Source of the DNA: Parapusillimonas sp013416435
Lineage (GTDB): Bacteria; Pseudomonadota; Gammaproteobacteria; Burkholderiales; Burkholderiaceae_B
Length of the DNA stretch: 64,000 nt
Direction of reading: 5' to 3'
NCBI RefSeq assembly: GCF_052180245.1
Contig: NZ_CP197474.1
Coordinates: 4,464,001 to 4,528,000, forward strand
Part shown: piece after piece, positions 29,365 through 37,581 of the stretch
Layout: the number at the start of each line of letters is the position of its first letter
Position numbering within the stretch: the stretch's first letter is position 1
The notes under the pieces: model-generated
Told to the model about the DNA's origin: nothing
Databases searched by the model: none
Seen by the model: only the letters and a program-made list of their open reading frames with translations
Program-made: the position numbers and the translations under genes

Positions 29365-30852
29365 ATGCAAGTGAAACGTTATCAATTGAAGATCGGAGGC
29401 AAATCGGTCGATCCAGCGTCAGGCGACTGGTTCCAGACGCAGAATCCCTTTACGGGCGAGGCCTGGGCCGAGATTCCACGCGGCACATCCGCCGATGTCG
29501 ATATTGCAGTCAATGCTGCGCACGATGCGTTCATTTCTGGTCCCTGGCATGAAATGACCGCATCCCAGCGCGGGCTGCTGCTGCACCGCCTGGGCGACCT
29601 CATCGCCCGCGACGCCCGCAAGCTCGCGGAAACCGAGGTACGCGACAATGGCAAGCTGATCGCGGAAATGCAGGGCCAGCTGAACTACCTTCCGCAATGG
29701 TTCTATTACTACGGCGGCCTGGCGGACAAGATTCACGGCGCGACACTGCCGCTCGACAAGAAAGGATACTTTTGCTTTACCCGCCACGAACCGCTAGGCG
29801 TCGTTGCAGCGATCACGCCATGGAACTCGCCATTGATGCTGCTGGGCTGGAAGGTGGCTCCGGCACTGGCAGCGGGCTGCACTGTCGTGATCAAACCCTC
29901 GGAGTTCACCTCCGCTTCCACGCTCGAGCTCGCCGACCTTTTCGACGAGGCAGGCTTTCCGCCCGGCGTCTTCAACGTGGTCACGGGCTATGGGAAGGAC
30001 GTCGGGCCCGCGCTGGTGGAGCATCCTCTGGTACAAAAAATCACTTTCACGGGCTCGGACCAGACCGGCCGCGTGATCAATGAACAAGCGGCGCGTCACT
30101 TGAAACACAGCTCTCTGGAGCTGGGCGGAAAATCGCCCAACATCGTCTTCGAAAGCGCCGATCTGGAGCAAGCCGTCTTCGGTGCCATATCCGGAATCTT
30201 CGCCGCCACGGGACAGACATGCATCGCTGGATCGCGACTGCTTCTGCAGGACAGCATCTATGACGAATTCGTGGAAAAGCTCTTGGCGCTTGCAGCCACC
30301 GCCCGAATGGGCGACCCCATGGATCCCGACACCCAAGTCGGCCCTGTCACTACTCCCCCACAGTATCAAAAGGTGCTGCAATACATCGATATCGCGAAGC
30401 AAGAAGGCGCTCGTCTGCTGCTGGGCGGCAAGCCCGCCGACAGGCCGGAGTGCGGCAGCGGCGGCTGGTTTGTCGAGCCCACCATCTTCGGAGACGTCGA
30501 CAACAGCATGCGGATCGCTCAGGAAGAAGTGTTTGGCCCAGTGCTGTCCATCATTCGCTTCAAGGACGAGGCGGACGCCGTGCAGATCGCCAATGACGTC
30601 CGGTTCGGCTTGGCGGCAGCAGTTTGGACCAGCGACATGGCCCAGGCATTGCGCATGACGGAAAAGCTCAGGGCCGGCACGGTGTGGGTCAATACGTATC
30701 GAGCCGTCAGTTTCATGGCGCCCTTTGGCGGCTATAAGGATTCGGGCCTCGGACGCGAGAACGGCATGGACGCCATCAAGGAATTTCTTCAGACCAAGAG
30801 CGTCTGGCTCAACAGCGGCGCGGTGTCCGGAAATCCGTTCGTCATGCGCTAA
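29365..30852 (+). CDS. NAD(P)-dependent aldehyde dehydrogenase
   Basis: 495 residues, usual length for the superfamily. The catalytic Cys (about 286) lies in GQTCIAGSRLL and the general base Glu (about 252) in LELGGKSPN; ITPWNSPLML and FTGSDQTGR are the usual cofactor segments. It oxidises an aldehyde to the acid. ATG behind CCCGGAGAAC. Convergent with the GntR regulator gene and next to the oxidoreductase/Ldh2/Bug operon, with which it may share a pathway. Substrate not predictable. Confidence 0.9.
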   Translation: MQVKRYQLKIGGKSVDPASGDWFQTQNPFTGEAWAEIPRGTSADVDIAVNAAHDAFISGPWHEMTASQRGLLLHRLGDLIARDARKLAETEVRDNGKLIAEMQGQLNYLPQWFYYYGGLADKIHGATLPLDKKGYFCFTRHEPLGVVAAITPWNSPLMLLGWKVAPALAAGCTVVIKPSEFTSASTLELADLFDEAGFPPGVFNVVTGYGKDVGPALVEHPLVQKITFTGSDQTGRVINEQAARHLKHSSLELGGKSPNIVFESADLEQAVFGAISGIFAATGQTCIAGSRLLLQDSIYDEFVEKLLALAATARMGDPMDPDTQVGPVTTPPQYQKVLQYIDIAKQEGARLLLGGKPADRPECGSGGWFVEPTIFGDVDNSMRIAQEEVFGPVLSIIRFKDEADAVQIANDVRFGLAAAVWTSDMAQALRMTEKLRAGTVWVNTYRAVSFMAPFGGYKDSGLGRENGMDAIKEFLQTKSVWLNSGAVSGNPFVMR

Positions 30853-30871
30853 GCCGTCCTGGGGTTGTCCT

Positions 30872-30901
30872 GGGGTCAGACCCCGTACGGGGTCTGACCC
30901 C
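30872..30901. repeat. 30-bp interspersed palindrome, centre GTAC
   Basis: Perfect copy in the 66 bp between the convergent aldehyde dehydrogenase and GntR genes. It could act as a bidirectional hairpin there. Confidence 0.92.
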
Positions 30902-30918
30902 CCACCTCGCCTGCGTCC

Positions 30919-31557
30919 TCACGCAGCGCTTTTCAGCACTTCCTTGGTATGGTCCACGTGCTGCTCCAGCAGCTTGACCGCAAGGTCGACGTCCTGCGCC
31001 ATGCAGGCTTTCAGGATTTCACGGTGCTCCGATTGCGGAGATTTCCGGCCCACCCGATAGCTTTGCAGCGCGCGCAGGTGCATGGCAATGCCGCGCACCA
31101 TTTCTTCTATCATCTTCAGCAGTCTTGGCAGCGCACAGGGCCGGTACAAGCACATATGGAACTCAAGGTTCAGCTCGGCCCATTCCCGGGGCGAATCGCT
31201 CTGGTCGTACCTGGCCAGGATATCCTCGGCAGCGCGGAAATCGGATTCCTGCATATTGGGTATCGCGAGTTTCAGTGCGCGTGTTTCCAGGCCAATCCGG
31301 ATATCGAGCGTCTCCAGAAGCTGCGGTATGGTCAGCCCGGCGACGATCGACCCCTGATGCGGCGTGTGCTCGACCAAGCCTTCGACCTGCAGGCGCTTCA
31401 ATGCTTCACGCACGGGGATTCGGCTGACGCCGAACCGCTTGGCCAGCGCCTCTTGCTTCAACTGCACGCCGATGGGATAAGCGCCCGACAGAATCATGGT
31501 GCGCAACTCCGACGTGATTGCGTCCGCAGACAAAGCGCGGCCCACTTCTTCATTCAT
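30919..31557 (-). CDS. GntR-family (FCD domain) transcriptional regulator
   Basis: 212 residues. The winged HTH contains LAKRFGVSRIPVREALKRL, the standard GntR recognition sequence, followed by an all-helical FCD ligand domain with conserved Asp/His metal-site residues (ELNLEFHMCLY, SEHREIL). Usually represses catabolic operons until an organic acid binds. ATG behind AAGGGGATCAGCA. Divergent from the FAD-oxidoreductase operon, which it probably controls. Confidence 0.88.
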   Translation of the reverse strand: MNEEVGRALSADAITSELRTMILSGAYPIGVQLKQEALAKRFGVSRIPVREALKRLQVEGLVEHTPHQGSIVAGLTIPQLLETLDIRIGLETRALKLAIPNMQESDFRAAEDILARYDQSDSPREWAELNLEFHMCLYRPCALPRLLKMIEEMVRGIAMHLRALQSYRVGRKSPQSEHREILKACMAQDVDLAVKLLEQHVDHTKEVLKSAA

Positions 31558-31617
31558 TGCTGATCCCCTTCATGGCAAACGGTTCGGAAGATGAGATGAT
31601 AAATTGAATCCGACACG

Positions 31618-31627
31618 GGATCCAATA
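31618..31627. promoter_or_regulatory. Candidate GntR operator, site 1
   Basis: GGATCCAATA occurs here and identically at 31770-31779, both in the divergent region of the GntR gene. Here it also pairs with TTGAATCC at 31604-31611 as a near-perfect inverted repeat with a 6-bp gap. FCD-type GntR proteins often bind ATTGGATCCAAT-like sites. Confidence 0.5.
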
Positions 31628-31656
31628 GGGGTGAGATTGGGTCCGGCGCGGGTCAA

Positions 31657-31686
31657 GGGGTCAGACCCCGTACGGGGTCTGACCCC
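31657..31686. repeat. 30-bp interspersed palindrome, centre GTAC
   Basis: Perfect copy between the two candidate GntR operators. Confidence 0.92.
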
Positions 31687-31706
31687 AGCATCAACGTACG
31701 AACCCC

Positions 31707-31736
31707 GGGGTCAGACCCCACATGGGGTCTGACCCC
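31707..31736. repeat. 30-bp interspersed palindrome, centre ACAT
   Basis: Perfect arms around ACAT, 20 bp after the previous copy and 24 bp before the -35 box of the oxidoreductase promoter. Confidence 0.9.
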
Positions 31737-31760
31737 CACCCCCTGCCACCAATTCGTGCG

Positions 31761-31790
31761 TTGACAAATGGATCCAATAACGGATACGAT
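31761..31790 (+). promoter_or_regulatory. Promoter TTGACA-18-TACGAT with embedded GntR operator site 2
   Basis: A perfect -35 hexamer TTGACA (31761-31766) and TACGAT (31785-31790) are 18 bp apart, 31 bp before the FAD-oxidoreductase start. GGATCCAATA (31770-31779) lies in the spacer, where a bound GntR repressor would occlude RNA polymerase. Confidence 0.6.
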
Positions 31791-31820
31791 CATTCCGCAT
31801 CAACTATTGGCTGGAGAGAC

Positions 31821-33002
31821 ATGAACACAAAACCTCAGAAAAAGTTCGACATCGCTGTCATTGGCGGCGGCGTAATCGGATCCGCGGTCGCCTATTTCCT
31901 GTTGAAGGAGGACCCGCAGTTGTCCGTTTGCGTGATCGAGCCGGACCCAACTTATGAATATGCGTCCGCACTACGGTCGTCCGGCGGGTGCCGCGTGCAG
32001 TTCACCGGCGAAGAGAACATTGCGATGTCGCTCTTCAGCATCGACTTCATCAAGAATTTCGAGAGCACGATGTCCACCGACAAGCATCCGGCTCACGTAG
32101 ACTGGGTCGAAGGAGGCTACTTGTTCATTGTTCCGCCGGAACATGCTTCACAGCTCGAGAAAAACGCCGAGTTCCAGCGTGCCCAAGGAGCAACGGTGGA
32201 TTTGCTCTCTCCTTCCGAACTGAAGGACCGGTTTCCCGCCATGTATATAGACGACCTTGGCGCCGGCGCCCATACCCCTCACGACGGATGGTGTGATCCG
32301 AACGGCCTGCTGTGGGGCTTTCGCCGCAAGGCGGCCGACCTCGGCGCGACCTATGTCGCGGCACGCGTCGTCAGCGCCGAGGTGACTCATGCAAAAGCGG
32401 TATCCGTACAGCTGGACAACGGCGAAACCGTGCAAGCCGATGCATTCGTCAACGCAACCGGCGCCTGGTCCGGTGACGTCGCCAAGCTGTTCGGCATGGA
32501 TCTCCCCGTGTCTCCCGTGCGCCGCTTCGAACACTACTTCACGCCTGGCACCAAGGTCGGGCACCTGCCTTACGTCAAGGACCTTTCACGTCTTGCTTTC
32601 CGCTCTGAAGGTCAGGGCTATTCGGGCGGCCTGGTCGACGGCAGCGCCACGCGCGGATACAACTTCGACGTGGACCACGATTACTTTGAAAACGTCGTCT
32701 GGCCGGCCGTGGCGCATCGCTTTCCGGCTTTCGAGGCGGCCAAGTGCCACCGCACCTGGTCGGGGCTTTATGAAGTCAACGAGCTGGACGGCAACGCGGT
32801 CATCGGCGCCTGGAACTCCAGGCTTCCCAACCTGTATACCGTCGCCGGCTTCTCGGGACATGGAATGATGCATGCCCCGGCCGCCGGACGCGCAATCGCC
32901 GAACTCATCCTCAAGGGCCGCTTCGAGACCCTGGACCTCGCTCGCCTCGGCTACGAACGTGTCGAGAACAATCAGCCTTATCCCGAGCTGGGCATACTTT
33001 GA
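31821..33002 (+). CDS. FAD-dependent oxidoreductase of the DAO family
   Basis: 393 residues. The N-terminal dinucleotide-binding motif VIGGGVIGSAVAYFL and the C-terminal GFSGHGMMHAPAAGRAIAELI are typical of glycine/D-amino acid oxidase and sarcosine-oxidase-like enzymes. It probably dehydrogenates an amino or imino acid. The ATG at 31821 follows GGAGAGAC. First gene of an operon with the Ldh2-type reductase (15-bp gap) and a Bug receptor. Substrate not determined. Confidence 0.85.
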   Translation: MNTKPQKKFDIAVIGGGVIGSAVAYFLLKEDPQLSVCVIEPDPTYEYASALRSSGGCRVQFTGEENIAMSLFSIDFIKNFESTMSTDKHPAHVDWVEGGYLFIVPPEHASQLEKNAEFQRAQGATVDLLSPSELKDRFPAMYIDDLGAGAHTPHDGWCDPNGLLWGFRRKAADLGATYVAARVVSAEVTHAKAVSVQLDNGETVQADAFVNATGAWSGDVAKLFGMDLPVSPVRRFEHYFTPGTKVGHLPYVKDLSRLAFRSEGQGYSGGLVDGSATRGYNFDVDHDYFENVVWPAVAHRFPAFEAAKCHRTWSGLYEVNELDGNAVIGAWNSRLPNLYTVAGFSGHGMMHAPAAGRAIAELILKGRFETLDLARLGYERVENNQPYPELGIL

Positions 33003-33017
33003 ATACGGAGTGATGTT

Positions 33018-34094
33018 ATGCCCATGAGCCAAAAAATCACGAATATCCAGGCGTACCTGCGCAGCTTCGCAAGCGCTGAAGCATGCCGACTGAGCGTGCA
33101 GGATCTATCAAGCCTGATCGCCACGATCTTCATACGCGCCGGCGTCCCGGACGGCCAGGCACAGATTCTCGCAAGAACTTGCGTCTACGCAGAAAGAGAT
33201 GGCGCGCACAGCCATGGCCTGCACCGTATTCCGGCTTACCTGGCAACCCTGACGACCGATTGGATCACGCCCGGCGCCGAACCCGATATCCATGAGTCGG
33301 CGGGCGGCACCGTGCTCGTCGATGCCAAAAGCGGCTTCGCCCAACCCGCCTTGGCGCAGGCCATGCCTGCGGTCATGCGCAAGGCAAGCGAGTCCGGTGT
33401 CGCCATCATGCTGATGAAGAACTCTCATCATTTCGGAGCATTATGGCTGGATGTCGAGCCTTTCGCTGAACGAGGCTTTGTGGCCTTGACGATGGTGAAC
33501 TCCACCAGTCACATGGCGCCCGTCGGCGGCACCAAGCCCGTGTATGGCACCAACCCCATGGCATTTGCCTGCCCCCGCGACGGCAAGCCGCCCATCGTCT
33601 TCGACCAGGCAACCAGCGTCATGGCAAAGGGGGACGTGCAGCTGGCCGCCAACAGCGGCCAGCCCGTCCCGCCCGGCACCGGCCTGGACAAGTTCGGAAA
33701 ACCCACGGAGGACCCGGCTGAAATTCTGGACGGGGGCACCCTGCTTCCATTCAGCGGCCACAAAGGCTCTTCGATCGCCATGATGGTGGAAGTCCTGGCC
33801 GCCGCCCTGACGGGTGGCAATTTCTCTTGGGAAATCGATAAATCGGGCTATACCACCGCGCATACGTCCCGGGCGGGCCAGTTCTTGCTGTGCATCGATC
33901 CTCGCTCATCCGGCGAAAGCGCATTCACGCAACGTATCGAGGCATTGGCCCGCACGCTACGGGAAAGCGGCCAATCCCGGCTGCCCGGGGATCGCCGTTA
34001 CGCCAACCGGAAACGCTCCGAAGACGACGGCATTGCAGTGAATCCTGCTCTGCTGCTGTCCTGGCTTGAAGCATCACAGGCTGGCAAAGCTTGA
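33018..34094 (+). CDS. Ldh2-family NAD(P)-dependent oxidoreductase
   Basis: 358 residues of the malate/L-lactate dehydrogenase type 2 family, which includes ureidoglycolate dehydrogenase and delta1-piperideine/pyrroline-2-carboxylate reductases. Signatures are HSHGLHRIPAYL, the catalytic NSHHFGALW and YGTNPMAFACP. Behind an amino-acid-oxidase-like gene, an imino-acid reductase role is plausible but not proven. ATG behind ACGGAGTGATGTT. Confidence 0.82.
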   Translation: MPMSQKITNIQAYLRSFASAEACRLSVQDLSSLIATIFIRAGVPDGQAQILARTCVYAERDGAHSHGLHRIPAYLATLTTDWITPGAEPDIHESAGGTVLVDAKSGFAQPALAQAMPAVMRKASESGVAIMLMKNSHHFGALWLDVEPFAERGFVALTMVNSTSHMAPVGGTKPVYGTNPMAFACPRDGKPPIVFDQATSVMAKGDVQLAANSGQPVPPGTGLDKFGKPTEDPAEILDGGTLLPFSGHKGSSIAMMVEVLAAALTGGNFSWEIDKSGYTTAHTSRAGQFLLCIDPRSSGESAFTQRIEALARTLRESGQSRLPGDRRYANRKRSEDDGIAVNPALLLSWLEASQAGKA

Positions 34095-34146
34095 CCTGTC
34101 ACTCTATTTCGCGCCGCATACCAATACCCCAACGAGGAGACCACTC

Positions 34147-35136
34147 ATGAACCAACCTTTTATCCGCGCCGTTCGGCGTGGCGCCGCAATCGTGGCTCTG
34201 ACGATGACGGCATCCATCGCTCATGCGAGCGACGCCGGCTTTCCCAACCGCGTCATCAGCATCGTGGTGCCGTTTTCCGCCGGCGGAGGCAGCGACACCG
34301 TGGCCCGCATTCTCGCGGATGGCCTCAGCAAACAGCTGGGCAACCCGGTCATCGTGGAAAACAAAACGGGCGCGAGCGGAAACATAGGCGCCGAATACGT
34401 GGCCCGCGCCAGGCCGGATGGACATATGCTGCTGTTCGGCAGCATGGGGCTGATGACGGTCAATCGCCATCTCTACAAGAACATGCCCTTCAATCCCCTG
34501 AAGGACTTCACCGCCGTTGCCCGCCTTTACGACACGCCCCACGTCATCGTGGCCAACGCCAAGCTGCCCATCACATCCTTGCAAAAGCTGATAGACGAAG
34601 CCAAGGCGCGTCCTGGCGAGATAAGCTTCGGGTCGGCCGGCGCAGGCACCTCCACCCATCTGGTGGGCGAGCTATTCATGCACGAGACCCAGGTAAAGCT
34701 GCTGCATGTACCCTATAAGGGCAACGGGCCGGCGCTGACCGATGTCGTCGCCGGCCATATCGACGTCATGTTCGACCAGGCTACCAATTCGGTCGGCCAT
34801 ATCAAGGCAGGCAACCTGCATGCGCTTGCCGTCACGTCGGGGACCCGGGTCGGCAATCTGCCGGACGTACCCACGGTGGTCGAGCTGAAGTTCCCCGAGC
34901 TCGAGACAACCTCGTGGACTGTCCTTGCCGCGCCCGCCGGCACCCCCGCAGCCGTGGTGCAAAGATTGTCGGAGGCGATAAAAGCGACTCTGGCTGACGA
35001 AAAGATTCAGGCAAAAATCGTCGAGTCCGGCGGCGTTGCCAATTTCGAAGGTCCTGACGCAGCCAACAAGCTGGTCGAGGCCGACGACAAGCGCTGGGGT
35101 ATGTTGATAAAGGCTGCAGGGATCGGCGTCAATTAA
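34147..35136 (+). CDS. Bug-family tripartite tricarboxylate receptor
   Basis: 329 residues with signal peptide ending SIAHASDA. Canonical segments: ISIVVPFSAGGGSDTVAR, VENKTGASGNIG and ARPDGHMLLFGS. ATG behind AACGAGGAGACCACTC. Third gene of the GntR-controlled operon, 52 bp after the Ldh2 gene, so it probably captures the substrate of this pathway. No TctA/TctB beside it. Confidence 0.92.
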   Translation: MNQPFIRAVRRGAAIVALTMTASIAHASDAGFPNRVISIVVPFSAGGGSDTVARILADGLSKQLGNPVIVENKTGASGNIGAEYVARARPDGHMLLFGSMGLMTVNRHLYKNMPFNPLKDFTAVARLYDTPHVIVANAKLPITSLQKLIDEAKARPGEISFGSAGAGTSTHLVGELFMHETQVKLLHVPYKGNGPALTDVVAGHIDVMFDQATNSVGHIKAGNLHALAVTSGTRVGNLPDVPTVVELKFPELETTSWTVLAAPAGTPAAVVQRLSEAIKATLADEKIQAKIVESGGVANFEGPDAANKLVEADDKRWGMLIKAAGIGVN

Positions 35137-35150
35137 GCCCGCTAGGCAGA

Positions 35151-35615
35151 TCACCGGTTACGGAAAAGGCCATGCAATGCCAAGCCGATACCGAACGCCG
35201 CATAGACCATCACGAGCGATTTGGTGCTGAGGCGCCGCTCAAAGCCAGGCGTCAGCCGCTTCGGCGTGCACCGCAAATCCACGAAGCACGCAACGGCCGC
35301 TATGGCCGCCCCGCTTGCCAAGGCCTCGGTTTTTGTCGGGTTGGCGTTACGCCGGTGCGCCAAGCTTTCGTAAAACAAGGCCCAGAATATGGAAGCCAGA
35401 TGATGAATCGCATAGCCCGATGCGCTGTAACGCAGTGATCCGCGATGCTGGCGCAGGGCCTTTTCGTCCCATATCCAATGGCTTACGGCATTAACGGGCG
35501 CCATGGCGCTTCTGCAGTCGCTGGCTCCCCCCGCCAACAAGGCGAGGCCGGATGCCAGGCTTGCCGAACTACCCGACCGTACGGCTTGCTTCAAAACCCT
35601 TACCAATGATTTCAT
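35151..35615 (-). CDS. Conserved membrane protein of unknown function
   Basis: 154 residues with hydrophobic segments near 17-32, 71-86, 98-113 and 133-150. The motifs INAVSHWIWDEKA-like (NAVSHWIWDE) and SGYAIHHLASIFWALFYE carry conserved-looking His and aromatic residues. A good ribosome binding site AGGAGATGATGG precedes the ATG. I do not recognise a function. Convergent with the Bug gene, 14 bp apart. Confidence 0.65.
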   Translation of the reverse strand: MKSLVRVLKQAVRSGSSASLASGLALLAGGASDCRSAMAPVNAVSHWIWDEKALRQHRGSLRYSASGYAIHHLASIFWALFYESLAHRRNANPTKTEALASGAAIAAVACFVDLRCTPKRLTPGFERRLSTKSLVMVYAAFGIGLALHGLFRNR

Positions 35616-35701
35616 CCATCATCTCCTGACAGGTCCGAGCAGCTTGAAATAGTAGTATAAACAACAGAGCAAGCCAGGATTCAGCTTCTAGCGGGGTGCT
35701 C

Positions 35702-36994
35702 ATGAGGATACTGCTTACTGGCGCCTCCGGGTTCATCGGCAGTCGGCTTATGCGGGCTCTTGTAGAACGCGATCATGAAGTGTTGTGCCCGATGCGAAAA
35801 GCAAGCCCGGCACTTCCACCCGGCGCCACTGCGATGCTTCTTGATTTCAACACGGCCAAGAACGTCGACGACTGGAAAGCCGCGGTCGAACATGTCGACG
35901 TCGTCGTCAATGCCGTGGGCATTTTTCAGCAATCGGCAGGCCAGGCATTCGACACCCTGCATCGGGCAGCGCCATGCGCCCTGTTCAAAGCGGCGGCCTC
36001 GGCCGGCAAAGTCTCACACATCATCCAGATTTCGGCTCTTGGCGCCGACGATAAAGCGCAAACCCCTTATCACCTCAGCAAAAAGGCGGCGGATGACTGC
36101 CTGCTTTCCCTTCCCGTACGAGCCACTATCGTGCAGCCATCACTCGTCTATGGCGCAGGCGGCGCAAGCGCCGGCTTTTTCGAAATGATGGCCAGCATGC
36201 CGCTGATCCCATTGCCCGGCCACGGCCGCCAACAGATCCAGCCGGTGCACGTAGATGACTTGGTTGTTGCTCTGTGCTCGCTCGTGGAGTCGCAAGGCGA
36301 CGGATCGCGGCGGATCGCCATGGTCGGGCCTCATCCCCTGGCCCTGCGCGACTTCTACAGCCAGTTGCGCACAGCCATGGGCGTGCAGGGCCGGCCACAC
36401 TTCCTGCCTATCCCCACACCATTGATGGCGGTAGCCGCCCGCTTTGGGCGCCGCCTGCCCGGCGGCTTCCTCGATCCGGACGCCTTGAGCATGCTGGAAC
36501 GCGGCAACACGGCCAGCTCGGCGCCGATTCGGCACCTACTAGGCCGCGCGCCAAGGAGCGTGCCTGAGTTCATTCCAGAAGCCTATGCCGACGCCATGGG
36601 CGTTCAATCGCGCATGCGCTGGCTTTTGCCCGTCTTGCGCTTGAGCATCGCGACAGTGTGGATTGCGACGGGCATCGTCTCCCTGGGAGTTTATCCGGTG
36701 GAGTCCAGCTATGCGCACCTGGCGCGGACGGGCACGCCGGCTTGGCTCATGCCGATCTTTCTTTATGGAGCGGCGGCCCTGGACATCGTCCTGGGCGCGC
36801 TGGCGCTGTATCCGCGCCGCACGCGCTGGCTATGGGCTGCCCAGGCCGCGCTGGTACTTTTGTACACCGTCGTCATCACCGTCAAGATACCCGAATTCTG
36901 GCTCCATCCTTACGGCCCGATATTGAAGAACCTGCCATTCCTCGCGGGACTTTGGATACTCTACGAACTGGAGGATCGCGCATGGAATAGTTGA
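35702..36994 (+). CDS. NAD-dependent epimerase-like protein fused to DoxX-like membrane domain
   Basis: 430 residues. Residues 1-about 290 form an extended SDR (NmrA/epimerase-like) with the NAD motif TGASGFIGSRL and a YHLSKKAAD active-site-like segment. Residues about 310-425 hold four hydrophobic helices of the DoxX-like type. Such fusions are widespread and anchor the reductase to the membrane; the substrate is unknown. A GTG two codons earlier is an alternative start. The stop overlaps the next gene by 4 bp (TTGA). Confidence 0.85.
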   Translation: MRILLTGASGFIGSRLMRALVERDHEVLCPMRKASPALPPGATAMLLDFNTAKNVDDWKAAVEHVDVVVNAVGIFQQSAGQAFDTLHRAAPCALFKAAASAGKVSHIIQISALGADDKAQTPYHLSKKAADDCLLSLPVRATIVQPSLVYGAGGASAGFFEMMASMPLIPLPGHGRQQIQPVHVDDLVVALCSLVESQGDGSRRIAMVGPHPLALRDFYSQLRTAMGVQGRPHFLPIPTPLMAVAARFGRRLPGGFLDPDALSMLERGNTASSAPIRHLLGRAPRSVPEFIPEAYADAMGVQSRMRWLLPVLRLSIATVWIATGIVSLGVYPVESSYAHLARTGTPAWLMPIFLYGAAALDIVLGALALYPRRTRWLWAAQAALVLLYTVVITVKIPEFWLHPYGPILKNLPFLAGLWILYELEDRAWNS

Positions 36995-37452
36995 CGGTCA
37001 AATGGCTCCATGTGCTGGCCTCGACCCTGTTGTTCGGAACCGGCATCGGCAGCGCGTTCTATCTGTTGCTCAGCACTCTGACACGTAACGTCCAGGCCAT
37101 CGCCGTCGTATCGCGCATCGTCGTCATCGCCGACTGGCTGTTTACCGCGACTACAGCCATCGCCCAGCCTCTGACCGGCTTTTGGCTCATTCACTTGGCC
37201 GGCTTTCCGCTGAGCACGCCATGGCTGCTCTGGTCTATCGTGCTTTATGTAATCGCCATTGCCTGCTGGCTGCCGGTGGTCGCGCTGCAGATCAGGCTAA
37301 GAGACTTGGCGCAACAGGCTGCGCGCGATCGCACAGAGTTGCCCGCCCGGTACTGGCGTTGCTTCAAGATGTGGGTGGCATTGGGCTTTCCGGCCTTTTT
37401 CGCCTTCGTCGCGATCTTTTATCTTATGGTCGCCAAGCCGGCCCTGGTGTAG
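36991..37452 (+). CDS. DUF2269 integral membrane protein
   Basis: 153 residues, four hydrophobic helices. WLHVLASTLLFGTGIGSAFYL and the central DWLFTATTAIAQPLTG are typical of DUF2269. Starts with TTG overlapping the stop of the upstream gene, which implies translational coupling with the epimerase-DoxX protein, a pairing seen as a two-gene unit. Function unknown. Confidence 0.78.
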   Translation: MTVKWLHVLASTLLFGTGIGSAFYLLLSTLTRNVQAIAVVSRIVVIADWLFTATTAIAQPLTGFWLIHLAGFPLSTPWLLWSIVLYVIAIACWLPVVALQIRLRDLAQQAARDRTELPARYWRCFKMWVALGFPAFFAFVAIFYLMVAKPALV

Positions 37453-37575
37453 CCCGATGCAAGTCAAACCGGGTTCGTAGCGAGATAAATCCCCATGGCT
37501 CTTCGTTCTTTCTGGCGCTCCGTTTACCGCCGGAGGACCTGCCTACATCGATCAGATATCAGATATTGGGTGCAC

Positions 37576-37581
37576 TAAGTA
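37576..37581. repeat. Direct repeat TAAGTA flanking the insertion sequence (left)
   Basis: TAAGTA directly precedes the left inverted repeat and recurs after the right one at 39249-39254, consistent with a target duplication. Some of these bases could belong to the element, since IS5-type elements often duplicate 4 bp. Confidence 0.5.
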
